Below are positions 42,101-50,290 of a DNA stretch of 64,000 nt, piece after piece. Origin of the DNA: Symbiodinium natans (lineage: Eukaryota > Sar > Dinophyceae > Suessiales > Symbiodiniaceae). The position numbers and the translations under genes are program-made. The notes below the pieces were generated by a model, which ran no database searches, was not told where the DNA came from, and saw nothing but the letters and a program-made list of their open reading frames with translations. Position 1 is the first letter of the stretch; each line of letters starts with the position of its first letter. The stretch spans positions 332,501 through 396,500 of the forward strand of contig CAJNDS010002323.1 in the NCBI GenBank assembly GCA_905221605.1. Reading direction: 5' to 3'.

Positions 42101-44073
42101 GGGCCGAGGCGGGTCGCGTAGCGTCAAAATTAGTAGACTCTGCGCGAGGTTTCTAGTTCTAAAGAGAAGCACTCTCCACTTAGTTCATACTCACCTCCGC
42201 ATTAATCTTGCCCCTTTGGACTAATCGCGAAATGACGAGGAATCAATCAACGTTTCCACTCAAGATGTGAAGCATGAGAGCCCTTTCCTTCTCAAAGGCG
42301 GGCCCCATCACGCTGGAAAGTTAAGAGAGAAATGCCAATGAATGATAAGTGTAAGACCCCACGTAAAGTGGTGGATCTGCAAAGGACCTTCGGGTGGATT
42401 CTGGTTACAAGCAGGATGCGACAGGGATATGGTTGTAAAGTTGCTCGGGGCTGTCTCTAGGAGCTAATCTGTTGGGTCGTGAAGGTGACTGAGAGGATGG
42501 GACAATGACGGGGGGACAGGGGCAACTTGTAAACCCTAAACCCTAAGCCCTTACCCTGAGCAAGGAGCCTGCTTCTCGGGCAGCGCCGCCAGGAGCTCCT
42601 CTCTGAGGGTCCTCTCCGGGTCCAGTTCGTCCACAAAGCTCTGCCTGGGAGACATTGTACTCCGGAGTTTGGCTAAACCCTAAAGCCTCATCATGACCCC
42701 GAAGGCCCCCCCCCCCCCCCAAAAAAAAAAAAAAAAAAGTAGCCCTCAGAAAAAAAAAAAAAAACACCCCACCCCACCCCAAAAGGTGACCATTCCCCAA
42801 CCCCGAGATGCCCTCAACCAAAACCCTCGCAAATATGCAGGCTCGGGACTTCGACTGCTAACTTTGTAAGGCTCGGTAGCAAACGTCAGTAAGTGGTTGG
42901 AGTAGTTTTTGGTTGGGAGGTTTAGGCCCTTAAATATGAACCCTCTCAGGCTTTGGGGTCGTTTAGGGATTGGGGTTTGGAAGCATGTTCATAGCCAGGA
43001 TGCTCCAAGACCGCCACTCTGGCCTTTGCCGGACCTTCAGTCTGTTTGGCACACAGGGTTTCGGGTCTAGAGTTTCAGAGTTTCGGGTTTAGGCATCAAT
43101 GCTGAGATCTGGGAAAGTTGTTCGAAACTAGGGTCCGGTGAGGAGTCTAGTCTTACAAAGGAATTTATAAGACAGCTGTATGGTGTATAGACGGGGACCC
43201 TAGACCGTCCCTAGAACCTATTGATGTACAGAGAATGTGGGGGGTGCGCTGCTTCAGAACAGACCTTGACACCTAAACCTTACAACCCGCGTATGAACCG
43301 CTCCTAAAGATGCACTTTGCCAAGCGGGCTATGTGCTTTAGTCTGGGGGTTCAGTGCTCAGGGTTCAGCTTGGGCATGGGCCGGCAGCTTCAACAATGCG
43401 TTCAGGATCTTTACAGGCTGCTTCTGAGGCTTCTGGACTTCGGCTACTCTTTGAAACCTAATCCCCTTGACCGCCCCCTCGAACTCCTTAAGCCCCGTAG
43501 CCCCCAAACCCCCTTCAACCCTGCAGCCCTTAACGCCCCAAACCCTAAAGCCCAGAGGATCAGCGTCTTGGTGCGCTGTCGGCTTGGCTGCCGGCTCTTG
43601 ACCACGTCGCCCTGTTCGGGCGTCAGCCTGGGCAAGACTGCGCGACACATTAAGCGTCCCATAAAGATCCCCCCCCTGCAATTTTTTGAGGGTGCCCCCC
43701 AATATCTGAACCCTCATTCAACGGAACTGCAACATGCTCTGAGGTTTCAGACAAACAGAGGAAGCAGTAATCATTGCAACGTGGCACCCCGTGTATTCCT
43801 TTAAACGGGACATGTGCCTCCGACGGTTTAGGGTCTAGCTTTCGGGTTCAGGTCCAATGCCTCTTCAATGGCAGTTTCGCTCAGGCAGAGGTCTAAGCGC
43901 TGGAATCCCAAGCCTGACTACTCAGCCCGTGCTCATCGAACATGTGCAATAAAGCTTAAAGGCTTAGGGCTTAGGGTGTCACCCCTAAAGTCCCCTAACC
44001 CCGACATGCTACACCCCCATACCCCCAACCCAAAGTCCCTGAACCCTATCAAATCCTGGAGCCAAGCCCACTC

Positions 44074-44143
<70 letters not shown>

Positions 44144-46151
44144 TGCCGGGCTGGTTCAGAAGAACCCGCAGCTGCGTCGTCTTGCCACATCCTCGCAGAA
44201 GGGCGAGTGGTGTTCAGGGTTCACGGCCTCCCTAAACCCTAATCCCTGAACCCTAAACCCGAAACCCTGATGCTTTGTGGATGGCCGGTTTTTTTGGTGT
44301 GCTGGGAGTCTGACCTTAGGTGTCAGTGCTGCCTGGAGAGATTCGAGACTGGGGTTTAGATTGACTGCAGCTGTGATACTTTTAGCCTGAGGTGTAGTGC
44401 TTATGACTTGGGATGTTCCTCCTCTATTAACAGTCCTTAAGAGGGATTATAATAGGGGGTACGATAATCCCTATGACGGACTGTGAGCATAAGGGGTAAC
44501 ATCCCAACTTATGGCCCCAAATGAACATGTTGCGAGAATCGGAGGAAGCCCCAAGCCTCCAGAAAGCTCCAGGACTTTCTTTCCTCCCTCACAAGAACTC
44601 CAGGGCTAGGATTTAGGGTTTATCAGAGTTCAGGGTTTAGGGTTGGACCCGTGAACCACATACACACACCTTTAAACCCATGTGCTCCAAGCAACCCAGG
44701 AATCGAACGGACACCCTCTTTTGGGGTTTGTTAAAAATTTTAAAAGGAGAAGAAGGAAAGCCCAAAAAAATCGTAAATCTCCCGAACCCGATCAGCCCTA
44801 CAGCTTCTCCCTTAAGCCCCTACACCTAAAACCCTAAATTCTCCCTAGCCCAAGCCCTAAAAAAGCTCAGGTGAACACCTAGCGACCGGCAACCACTCGA
44901 CCCCTAAAGAACCCTGGAAACCACCAAAAAACCCAAGAACCCCAACAAAACCCCGAACCAAAAGAACCCCAAACCCGAAGAACCCAAACTCGGCCACACA
45001 GCTCTGGGCTCTCTGCCATTGGCACCCACTAAGGCCAACTTCTCACCCGACTTGACCGTCCAGGAAGCCTTTGATTCCGCTGTGTTCGTTGGCTGAAAGT
45101 TTGGGGTGGAACCCCTCATTATGAGGTGCACCTAGGGTTCAGGTACCAAACAAGAAGCGCTTGGAAGCCCTAAACGGTATTCGACCTTGTGACCTAACGG
45201 CCCACGAACCTGCCTGGCTATGTACATCGGCAGGAGTGTACCGTTTTCAGCGCAGTATGCAGGTCCAGGCGGCTTAGGGTTTAGGGCTTAGGGTGGAGGC
45301 CCACATTGTCGGACTCAAAATTGGATTCGGCGGGGTGCGGAAACTGCTCGCCTCCCGGCTATTTGCACGTGGCATTTCCTTGTTTCGGACCATGTAACCC
45401 GACGCCCCCAAACCCCCCAGCTATAACAAAGCCAAGCCAGAAGCCATTCAAGGCCATGCACGTTTCTTCGAACGCTTTCATCGTCCATGCCAAAAAAGCC
45501 AACCCAACCAAGCCATGGTTGCTTCATGTTGCTTCTAAACTACACCATTGCCATCCCTGTCGCTTCACAAGCAAACAACTAACTAAGACCTGAAAAAAGG
45601 TTCCGGGCATCCTCCACCCTAAGCCAGTAAACTAAGAATAAGGGGTGCCGCTTTGCTCGGTTTCGTGGGGCCCATGAAAGTTCCCAACCCTTCAAGGCCT
45701 CAAAACGGAAAGCCTTCAACACGCTGAGGCGCGAAGAAAAAACTCAGAGATCCCGATGTCAAAAAGTCAAGGCACTCAGATCCCCAAAAACTTAAAGCCC
45801 GATCAATTGCCCCGTCAACAAACAAGCAAACGCCTAACTTCCTAAAGCCATAAGCGCTGCACACCCCGTATGTCCAGCAAATCCCCTCCACTCCTACTCG
45901 GCAGATCTCCAAACCATGGTCCCTTTGTTGGGCCTGGGCGTTTTTTGGGGGGTTTAGAGGGTTTCTAGCATTGATGACGGTTGATAGGAACCCTGTGGGC
46001 CCTATAGACCCTACATAGACACTTAGAAACACCTAAAACTCCTAAACCCCTAAACTCCTAAACCCCTAAACCCTAAGCCCTAAACCCTGATCCCTTTCTT
46101 TCGACTGGCCGCATCCTGGAGTACCTGGCGTCCGCCGAGGCGCACGGCCAC
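27076..46151 (-). CDS. Gene 1: ABC-F ATPase (ABCF5/EF-3-like), split over about 19 kb
   Basis: ABC-F proteins are soluble twin-ATPase proteins that act on ribosomes; the plant ABCF5 subgroup is the closest I can recall. Read 3' to 5' on the plus strand, exon pieces appear in the family order. They are VRLGGRQVLQD, SWTVKSGEKLALVGANG, CGKTTQLR (first Walker A), LTPEQGDVVK, FVDELDPERTLREELL, a helical arm, ILNKLG, FLEDDLDRK, LFSGGWKAR (signature), PDILLLDEPTNHLDLEA (Walker B), VEWLEKFIR, VVTHDREFMNRTCN (H-loop), RVVETVEGMTYTYKG, NYTDFIRQKEQKMADWKKK, EKKKKELEEFIK, ELDELMEQG, FPEPE and PGDKIGIVGGNG (second Walker A). Exons 4 to 18 join in phase. Donors are 14 GC, 5 GT and 2 GA; 18 of 21 acceptors are AG followed by G. 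Not found: the start codon, an exon between exons 3 and 4, some linker exons, and everything after the second Walker A. No transit peptide could be judged. Confidence 0.85.
27133..27205. repeat. TTTAGGG array next to gene 1 exon 21
   Basis: Tandem telomere words and GTTTGGG variants directly upstream (minus sense) of the second Walker A exon. Confidence 0.85.
27940..28042. mobile_element. Inverted-repeat element with poly-C/poly-G ends
   Basis: A TAC15AGGTTCCCC end faces a GGGGGAACCTG12TA end around an AT-rich core. The outer TA on both sides could be a two-base target duplication. The GGTTCCCC/GGGGAACC arms resemble the MITE-like family but the ends differ. Confidence 0.5.
28174..28188 (-). 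CDS. Gene 1 exon 20: DCDFQ microexon (tentative)
   Basis: Fifteen bases between TGTCAG and GTCTGG read DCDFQ, the position of the (E/K)DVSFxY strand at the start of the second ATPase domain. Phases to its neighbours do not fit, so more exons are missing around it. Confidence 0.3.
28667..28765. mobile_element. MITE-like inverted-repeat element, copy 4
   Basis: From CTAGGATGTTCCCCCTAT to ATTAGGGGGAACATCCCAA with inner arms CAGTCCTTAATAAGG and CCCTATGAAGGACTG. It lies in an intron of gene 1. Confidence 0.8.
28913..28929 (-). CDS. Gene 1 exon 19: FPEPE motif before NBD2
   Basis: After CGCCAG the exon reads (x)FPEPE plus one base before a GTGTGC donor. ABC-F proteins have (F/I)RFPEPER or similar at the start of the second ATPase domain. 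At 17 bp it is supported mainly by its position in the gene. Confidence 0.5.
31150..31174 (-). CDS. Gene 1 exon 18: end of linker helix (tentative)
   Basis: After TGCAAG the exon reads ELDELMEQ plus one base before a GC donor. It resembles the KALDKMEEEG segment of ABC-F linkers. A family segment rich in Lys/Arg/Ala should come between exon 17 and this one; I could not find it in 31.2-32.7 kb. Confidence 0.45.
32691..32726 (-). CDS. Gene 1 exon 17: linker helix
   Basis: Twelve codons read EKKKKELEEFIK, after TGTCCAG and before a classical GTAAAC donor at 32690. The family has a similar KKEIAKLEEFIRR segment in the interdomain linker. Confidence 0.8.
32833..32903 (-). CDS. Gene 1 exon 16: start of interdomain linker
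   Basis: The exon reads (G)NYTDFIRQKEQKMADW then KKKFDLQ, the start of the long charged helix that links the two ATPase domains (GNYSQYV...K.EW). The acceptor is GCACAG; a GC donor follows CAG (32832-32831). It is frame 0 into exon 17. Confidence 0.85.
33061..33102 (-). CDS. Gene 1 exon 15: VVETVEGMTYTYKG strand
   Basis: After CCAAG the exon reads VVETVEGMTYTYK plus one base. It matches KIVETEMGVSRTFEGNY of plant ABCF5. The donor is GC (33060-33059). G plus GC of exon 16 gives the conserved G before NY. The nearest GT is far away, making this one of the clearest GC introns. Confidence 0.85.
33679..33721 (-). CDS. Gene 1 exon 14: H-loop of NBD1
   Basis: The exon reads VVTHDREFMNRTCN. VxSHDRxFL is the switch histidine motif of ABC-F proteins. 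The acceptor is CCAAG before GTAGTG. A GC donor after AACA leaves one base that makes arginine with exon 15 (TCN-RVVETVEG). Confidence 0.85.
34145..34223. mobile_element. MITE-like element, internally deleted copy
   Basis: Ends TTGGGCTGTTCCCCC and GAGGGGGAACATCCCAA, but only 79 bp long: one inner arm is missing. It lies in the intron between exons 13 and 14 of gene 1, 0.4 kb from copy 2. Confidence 0.7.
34496..34543 (-). CDS. Gene 1 exon 13: VEWLEKFIR segment
   Basis: The exon reads VEWLEKFIRVLQSPVV, directly continuing LDLEA of exon 12 (family: LDLDTIEWLEGYL...VPMV). The acceptor is CCAG before GTTGAG; the donor is GC (34495-34494). A GT donor four codons earlier is possible but would drop the expected strand residues. 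Confidence 0.85.
34599..34700. mobile_element. MITE-like inverted-repeat element, copy 2
   Basis: A 102-bp element from TTGGGATGTTCCCCC to AGGGGGAACATCCCAA, with GTACCCCCTGTTATAAT in the middle. It lies in the intron between exons 12 and 13 of gene 1. Confidence 0.8.
34931..34999 (-). CDS. Gene 1 exon 12: Walker B of NBD1
   Basis: Twenty-three codons read LAASPRPDILLLDEP then TNHLDLEA. LLLDEPTNHLD is the ABC-F hallmark, with the catalytic glutamate in DEP. The acceptor TTTCAG is followed by C, unusual for this gene; the donor is GTCGAC at 34930. The following intron contains a MITE-like element (34599-34700). Confidence 0.9.
36269..36301 (-). CDS. Gene 1 exon 11: ABC signature of NBD1
   Basis: The exon reads VGLFSGGWKAR. 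The ABC-F signature is (L/F)SGGW(K/Q/R)xR, so this is a diagnostic motif. It follows GGAGAG. The end at CGT before GA keeps frame 0 with exon 12; a GTGAGT two bases upstream is a stronger classical donor but does not keep the phase. Compared with plant proteins, two or three residues are missing between KAR and LAA of exon 12. Confidence 0.75.
36553..36765. repeat. CAGGCCTTGAGGCCCTGAAACC minisatellite
   Basis: About eight imperfect units around AGGCCTTGAG-CCCTGAAACC. Each unit is partly self-complementary (AGGCCT, GGCCTTGAGGCC). Confidence 0.85.
36766..36972. repeat. GGCCTTAAACCACGAATTAT repeats, direct and inverted
   Basis: Six direct copies of GGCCTTAAACCACGAA plus one inverted copy at about 36891-36917 (TTTAAGGCCCATAATTCGTG). 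The inverted copy can pair with its neighbours as a hairpin. Confidence 0.85.
37685..37713 (-). CDS. Gene 1 exon 10: FLEDDLDRK microexon
   Basis: Twenty-nine bases give (G)FLEDDLDRK, the loop between the helical arm and the signature motif (GFSAEDSDRL in plants). The acceptor is GGCAG before GCTTC; the donor is GC after AAG (37684-37683). It joins exons 9 and 11 in phase. Confidence 0.7.
39364..39396 (-). CDS. Gene 1 exon 9: ILNKLG segment before the signature
   Basis: The exon reads GRPLSILNKL plus one base and matches the SKLMSELGF-type helix before the signature. The donor is GC after CTGG; G plus GC of exon 10 gives LNKL-G-FLEDDLDRK. The acceptor is AG followed by A, a minority form here, so the 5' edge is tentative. 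The downstream reading HADPEKCWGLACDK looks coding but must be intronic under this model. Confidence 0.6.
39570..39622 (-). CDS. Gene 1 exon 8: helical arm of NBD1
   Basis: After CACCAG the exon reads (R)YADLNAEADAMQALGEA. The 5' edge is well fixed by the phase from exon 7. The 3' edge was chosen at a GA donor (GCCA then GAGCC) because it is the only one that joins exon 9 in phase. A GC donor after ATGCAG is an alternative. Confidence 0.6.
39648..39782. repeat. TTGTAGGG variant array
   Basis: GGGTTGTA/GGGTTCTA units recur through the intron between exons 7 and 8 of gene 1. Confidence 0.85.
39886..39941 (-). CDS. Gene 1 exon 7: helical arm of NBD1
   Basis: The exon reads ALATEDPDNAQAMDRLSN with two bases left over. 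It follows CTCAG and ends at AACAG before a GC donor. AG plus the G of exon 8 gives arginine, producing DRLSN-RYADLNAEADAM, typical of the ABC-F helical arm. Confidence 0.7.
40633..40683 (-). CDS. Gene 1 exon 6: helical arm of NBD1
   Basis: The exon reads AVLQEMEKVQNEMEADA, an amphipathic helix in the position of the ABC-F arm subdomain. The acceptor is CCAG before GCTGTT. Several in-frame GC donors are possible at the 3' end (after GAG, GAT or GCT), so that edge may move by a few codons. An in-frame TGA lies just past it and is taken as intronic. Confidence 0.65.
41820..41878. repeat. Poly-C tract
   Basis: C runs of up to about 16 bases inside a gene 1 intron; comparable tracts occur at 3930-3948, 7741-7800, 30248-30282 and 37205-37221 (G). 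Confidence 0.9.
42569..42644 (-). CDS. Gene 1 exon 5: QSFVDELDPERTLREELL segment
   Basis: After TCTCCCAG the exon reads QSFVDELDPERTLREEL then LAALPEKQ. This is the ABC-F segment following the Q-loop (SQEFEV...TVREEF in plants). It ends at CAG before a GC donor (42568-42567), in frame with exon 6. A nearby GGTAAG would be a classical donor but breaks the phase. Confidence 0.75.
42706..42766. repeat. Poly-C followed by poly-A tracts
   Basis: C14 then A18, a short spacer, and A16, just upstream (minus sense) of gene 1 exon 5. On the minus strand this is a long poly-T/poly-G tract 60 bp before the acceptor. Confidence 0.85.
43565..43627 (-). CDS. Gene 1 exon 4: post-Walker A strand
   Basis: The exon starts CCCAG before G-CTG-ACG and reads LTPEQGDVVKSRQPSRQ followed by RTK. 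It matches the family segment PDSGNVIKAKPNMKVAFL. The chosen donor is GC after AAGAC, which restores a codon with exon 5. The 3' edge is less certain than the 5' edge. Confidence 0.6.
44076..44139. repeat. AC microsatellite
   Basis: About 32 AC dinucleotides, just downstream (minus sense) of gene 1 exon 3, inside the intron. Confidence 0.95.
44166..44191 (-). CDS. Gene 1 exon 3: second half of Walker A of NBD1
   Basis: A 26-bp microexon gives (G)CGKTTQLR, the GKT/S core of the P-loop and the family-typical QLR. The acceptor is AG at 44193-44192; the donor GTTC starts at 44165. The phase does not fit exon 4 directly, so another small exon (family: about 8 residues, as in IITGQ) should lie between 43.63 and 44.16 kb. 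The intron before this exon holds a MITE-like element at 44408-44507. Confidence 0.8.
44408..44507. mobile_element. MITE-like inverted-repeat element, copy 1
   Basis: Ends read TTGGGATGTTCC and GTAACATCCCAA; the inside carries a second inverted pair, CAGTCCTTAAGAGGGATTAT and ATAATCCCTATGACGGACTG. It lies in the intron between exons 2 and 3 of gene 1. CTTATG occurs just outside both ends and may be a target-site duplication. No coding capacity. Confidence 0.75.
45017..45068 (-). CDS. Gene 1 exon 2: first half of Walker A of NBD1
   Basis: The 52 bp encode ASWTVKSGEKLALVGAN plus one base. This is the beta strand and the start of the first P-loop (ABCF5-like form: WEVKKGEKVGLVGVNG). The acceptor is AG before GCTTCC; the donor is GC at 45016-45015. 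The leftover G plus GA of exon 3 restores a glycine codon, giving LVGAN-GCGKTTQL. Confidence 0.85.
46113..46151 (-). CDS. Gene 1 exon 1: strand before first Walker A
   Basis: Thirteen codons read VAVRLGGRQVLQD, matching the family pattern (G)VRLE...VLKD ahead of the first P-loop. The exon follows an AG (46153-46152) and ends at GAT before a GC donor (46112-46111). It is in frame 0 and joins exon 2 to give VLQD-ASWTVKSGEK. It is the most upstream exon I could place; the N-terminus should lie above 46.2 kb. Confidence 0.7.
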
Positions 46152-48524
46152 CTTCCGGAAGGGGTCGAGGGGCTTTAGGGCTAACAGGGGGTTTAGGGTT
46201 TAGGGTTTAGGGTGTAGGGTTCAGGGGCTTAGGGGCTTCGGGGCTTCGGGGTTTTGGGGGTTGGGGGCTCAGGAGGCTTAGGGGGCATTGGGGGCTCAGG
46301 AGGCTTCGGGGTTTTGGGTTGAGTTGGTGTCTAACGCGCTGAAGTGTTGTAGGGTCCATCCGGGGTCGTGAGGCACTTCTTGGTGCTTGTTCACGTCGGT
46401 GTCTGAAGGTAAGCCCCTTAACCCTCGTCCATAAGCAGGCGGCCTTCGTAAGTAGGCCGTTGCAAGGTACTTAAAGAAGGGGGGCCAGTAATCCAGTAGT
46501 CCCTGACACCCCAAAGTATTCCATAAGACCGCCTGAAGCTTTCTGAGGATCAATAACCACCCCTCCGCTCATGACCCTCAAGCACGCTAAACCCTAAACC
46601 CCAAACCCTAAGGTTTAGGGTCTTTTGGGGCCCAAGCCTCGCGGATGCCAGCAGTCACCGTACCTGGCTTGGCAGTGCAGGCGCTTGAGGGTTTAGGTTT
46701 TCGTCTAAGGCTTTTTTGGGCAAGATGATTTCCCCAGTGACCCTAGTAGCTAGTACAAGATTGGGTTTTGGGTTTAGGGTTTAGGATGTAGGGTTTAGGA
46801 TACCTTTTTCCTGCAGGCTTAAACGGGAGCAACCAGTGCACTGGGTTTATTGCTTTTTTGGCTTGGAACCGCCACCCCCCTCCCCCCACCAATGTCTCCC
46901 ACGGCCCACCCACACCCCAAAAGAGTTTAAGGGGGGGGTACAATAGGAGGGTGGGGGGCACACCGCAGAAACCCTAAAACTTTGTCGTTTCGAGCTTAGT
47001 GTCAGAGAGTCGGCAGATAATCCTCTCACCGAAATGTAGCCCTCTTCGAAAAAAAACAGCGAAATCCACAAACTCCTTGGGGCTTTCAGGAGTGGAGGGG
47101 ACTTTCAGGAGCCTAGGGGCTTTTTGGAGCTTTGCTACCCTAAGCCCTAAACCCTACAACCGAAAATCCCACAGGGATAAGGCAGTGGCTCAGGGTTCAG
47201 GATTCCGGGTTTGTCGGTTCAGGATTTCGGGTTCAAGCATAGGGTTAAAGAGCCAAGGAGCGCACAACGCGCAGCCACTGGGTTCAGAAGCTAGCTTGAA
47301 AGCACATGTTGCTTGCGACCATGCCTGACCTAACCCAGGTTTTAGGGTTTGCGGCTCCGCCTTGGGCTAAAGATTGTGTAAGGTCCGCGGTGCAGGGATC
47401 TGGCTAAAATGGAGGGTTTCCACTCGGCGCTGCTGCCGCAAATCGCAATGCGACAGCCTCTCTGAAGTACGGCTAGCGTCCTAAACCCGTGCGGCCGAAA
47501 ACCCTGAACCTTAAATCCAAGAACATGGCAACTCAAGTTCTGACCCGTGCATGCGCCTTCGACTTCCCCCTGCTGCAAGAAGCTGAAGTCCACCTGCTTG
47601 ATAAGGGTTTGGGGTTTGGCGTTGCGGGCGAAACCCCCTCACGGTCCTTCATGGATCACGAAAGTAGGACGCCAAAACCACACTACACTTTTCAACAATT
47701 CGTCTGACAACGCAGACGCATTTGCTCCCTAAGACTTCCACGCAATGAAGCTGCTTCGTAGGCAGAGGCATACATTTCAGCAGAGATTGCTTGGCTGTCT
47801 TGGCTTGGGTGTCAACCGCGTGACAGGCTGTGATGTAGACACCAGGATTCAGGGTTGTACACCCTAAACACAATACCACTGAGACGCCACTTCAAAACAC
47901 CTCCCTCCTTGAGGAGAACTCTGCGACCCGCTCTGTCAGGGCTTAGGGCTTACGAGCTAGGGTTTGGTCTAGAGCTACATTCCTTTTGTGATGTGCAAGG
48001 ATTTCAGGGTTCGGGATTAAGAAGGGATCAGGGTTCTGGAGTCAGCGTTGTGGCCTTGGGGGCTTTAACGACGTAGCGGCTGGGTTGTTTGGCGGAATTG
48101 GAGTTGGCCATTGCAGCAGTTTCAGTTCACACCCCCCTGCTATATCTGGAGTTGTACAAGTTCAAGTCAAGAACAGGGAACAATCCTACACCCCAACCCT
48201 CAGCTCCCACTAACAGAATGCCACTGCTTGCAGGCTGTCCTGAACCTTTAAATCTCAACAGCCATACCAAACCATGCAGCCACACAAAATGCAGGTTTGT
48301 CCTCTGACTGCCAGTATGATCCAACTCTACTCCCCAGATGTCTGGAAAATGAACTGCTGTACCCAAAACACCCACTTCAATTAAATAGGTTCTGATAGTG
48401 CGTCGAAGACTTGCACCGATACAGACGCTCAATGCAGGTTTGGCCAGGTACGGCTGGTGCCTTGTCATCAGCACCTCGCTTGCCTCTGTTGGGACGTAGG
48501 AGCCCTAGACTTAACACCTACACC

Positions 48525-48619
48525 TTGGGATGCACCCCCTTTTTCTGACTGTCCTTAATCGGGATAATAATGGGGGTACCATTTCACCCCTATTAAGGAC
48601 ATAAAGGGGAACATCCCAA
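48525..48619. mobile_element. MITE-like inverted-repeat element, copy 6
   Basis: From TTGGGATGCACCCCC to AAAGGGGAACATCCCAA, with GACTGTCCTTAATCGGG and CCCCTATTAAGGAC inside. No named gene around it. Confidence 0.7.
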
Positions 48620-50214
48620 CCTACACCCTAAGCCCGAGAGGTACGTCGTGTGCAGTTTGGCTTGGGCCTGCAGGCTAAGGGCTGCAGAAAGGAAGCCTAT
48701 ATGAGGGGTTTTACGAAAATGAGGGACCCCCTAATTTTGTTCCCCAAATAGTAGGTTTCCCTTAAGAAGAAAGGACTCAATAAGTTAAGGTGCCCCTAAT
48801 TTCGAAACCCCCCCGATTGTCAGGGCAATTCTTGGGGTCTAAGAAAACGTTGAAAGCTTTTGACTTTGGGATGTGTCTGGCACATGCGATTCGGGTTTTC
48901 AAGGGCTTTATAGGGGTTTAGAAGTCTAGCGGTTTATCTCTTTGTAATCGCCCGCCTTAGCCCTCTTCCCAAAATAAGGCCCAAGTACGGCTACGTCGCT
49001 GATATTTAGGCCATACTTTGACTCTGAATCTCAACAAGCCCCATTTACACACCCAAACGATTCGGGCTTAGAGCATTTTGGAACGGAGGGTTTTCGGGGT
49101 GGTTACAAAAGTTGTGCCTCGGATACGCATTAGAGTTTAGAGGGTCAATTCTTGTTCTGCCGCTACGGCGCTGCACACCAGTCTGCGCGCTTTGGCGCAG
49201 GCCCCAATTTGGGGATTTCCAGGAGCTTCTGAAGCCCAAAACCCTGAGCCCGAAACCCTAAACCCTAAGCCCTAAACTTTACACCCCAAAACCTGAAGCC
49301 TAAAACCGCAACAGTGACTTTGCCAAGGAGCGCTTGATGAAGGCTGGCTCTTCCTCCTCCTCCTGGCCCGGTTTTGCAGCGGCTCCGCTGGATGAAAAAT
49401 GAGCTTCTCTGTGTTTTGGGGGTTTAGGGTTTAGGCTTTAGGGTGTAGGGTTTCTTTATACTTAGACCGTACAACCAGGGGCTTTAAGAGTTGAGTGTTT
49501 TGGGGCTCTAGGGCCCGTCGGGGCTTTGGTCCAGGGCTTGGGATTCCACAGGGGGGAACATCTTACATAATGTGGGCCCTAGATTCCATTAGTTTAAGGG
49601 TACAGCAAGCCTCCCGAAGCCTCCCGAAGCCTCAGGCTGGCGCCACAGCTGCGCGACAGGCGCAGTGGAGAGGCCCCAGCACCGGGCACAGGTGCTAGCG
49701 CAGGAGCGCGCGCCACGATTGAAGGTTTAGGAGAAACAGAACTCCAAGCCAAGGCCTTCTGAATCTAAGCAGAGCCGTTAAGCCATAGGAACCGAAGTCC
49801 TTAGAGCACTTAAGCCTCCAGAACGTTTGGATGCTCTCCGGGAGCTTTGCCAGCAGACCAAGGCCAAAGCTCAAGTCTGGAACAGTAGCCGTGTGGGGCC
49901 TCATGATCATGCGGCCTTCATGAAGAGAAGCCAACGACCCAAGGGCCCACCGAAACACGCACACGCGTCCTCTGGGGTGCTGTGCGCGGAGCATGTGGCG
50001 TCCTAAACCCTTAAACCCACAAACCCTGTGGTGCCTCGAGTCCCTGGCGCCCCTATACCAAAAGTAACGCTTTTGGGTGTAGGGTTTTGGGGTTCAGCGT
50101 TCTTGGGGTTTGGAGGTGCAGAGGCGGGTGAGGGGTTGCGGGTTGAAGCCTAAATGCTCCAAGCCGGAACTCCCAAACCTCTGCCACAGCGTCCCAAGCC
50201 AACAGTCCGAATTT

Positions 50215-50290
50215 AGAAGGTTTGAAGATGTTTGAAGATTTGGAAGGTTTTGGAGGTTTGAAGTTTGAAGGTCTGAAGGTTTGAGGGTAT
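50215..50290. repeat. TTTGAAG-rich repeat
   Basis: Imperfect GGTTTGAAG/ATTTGGAAGG units. Confidence 0.75.
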
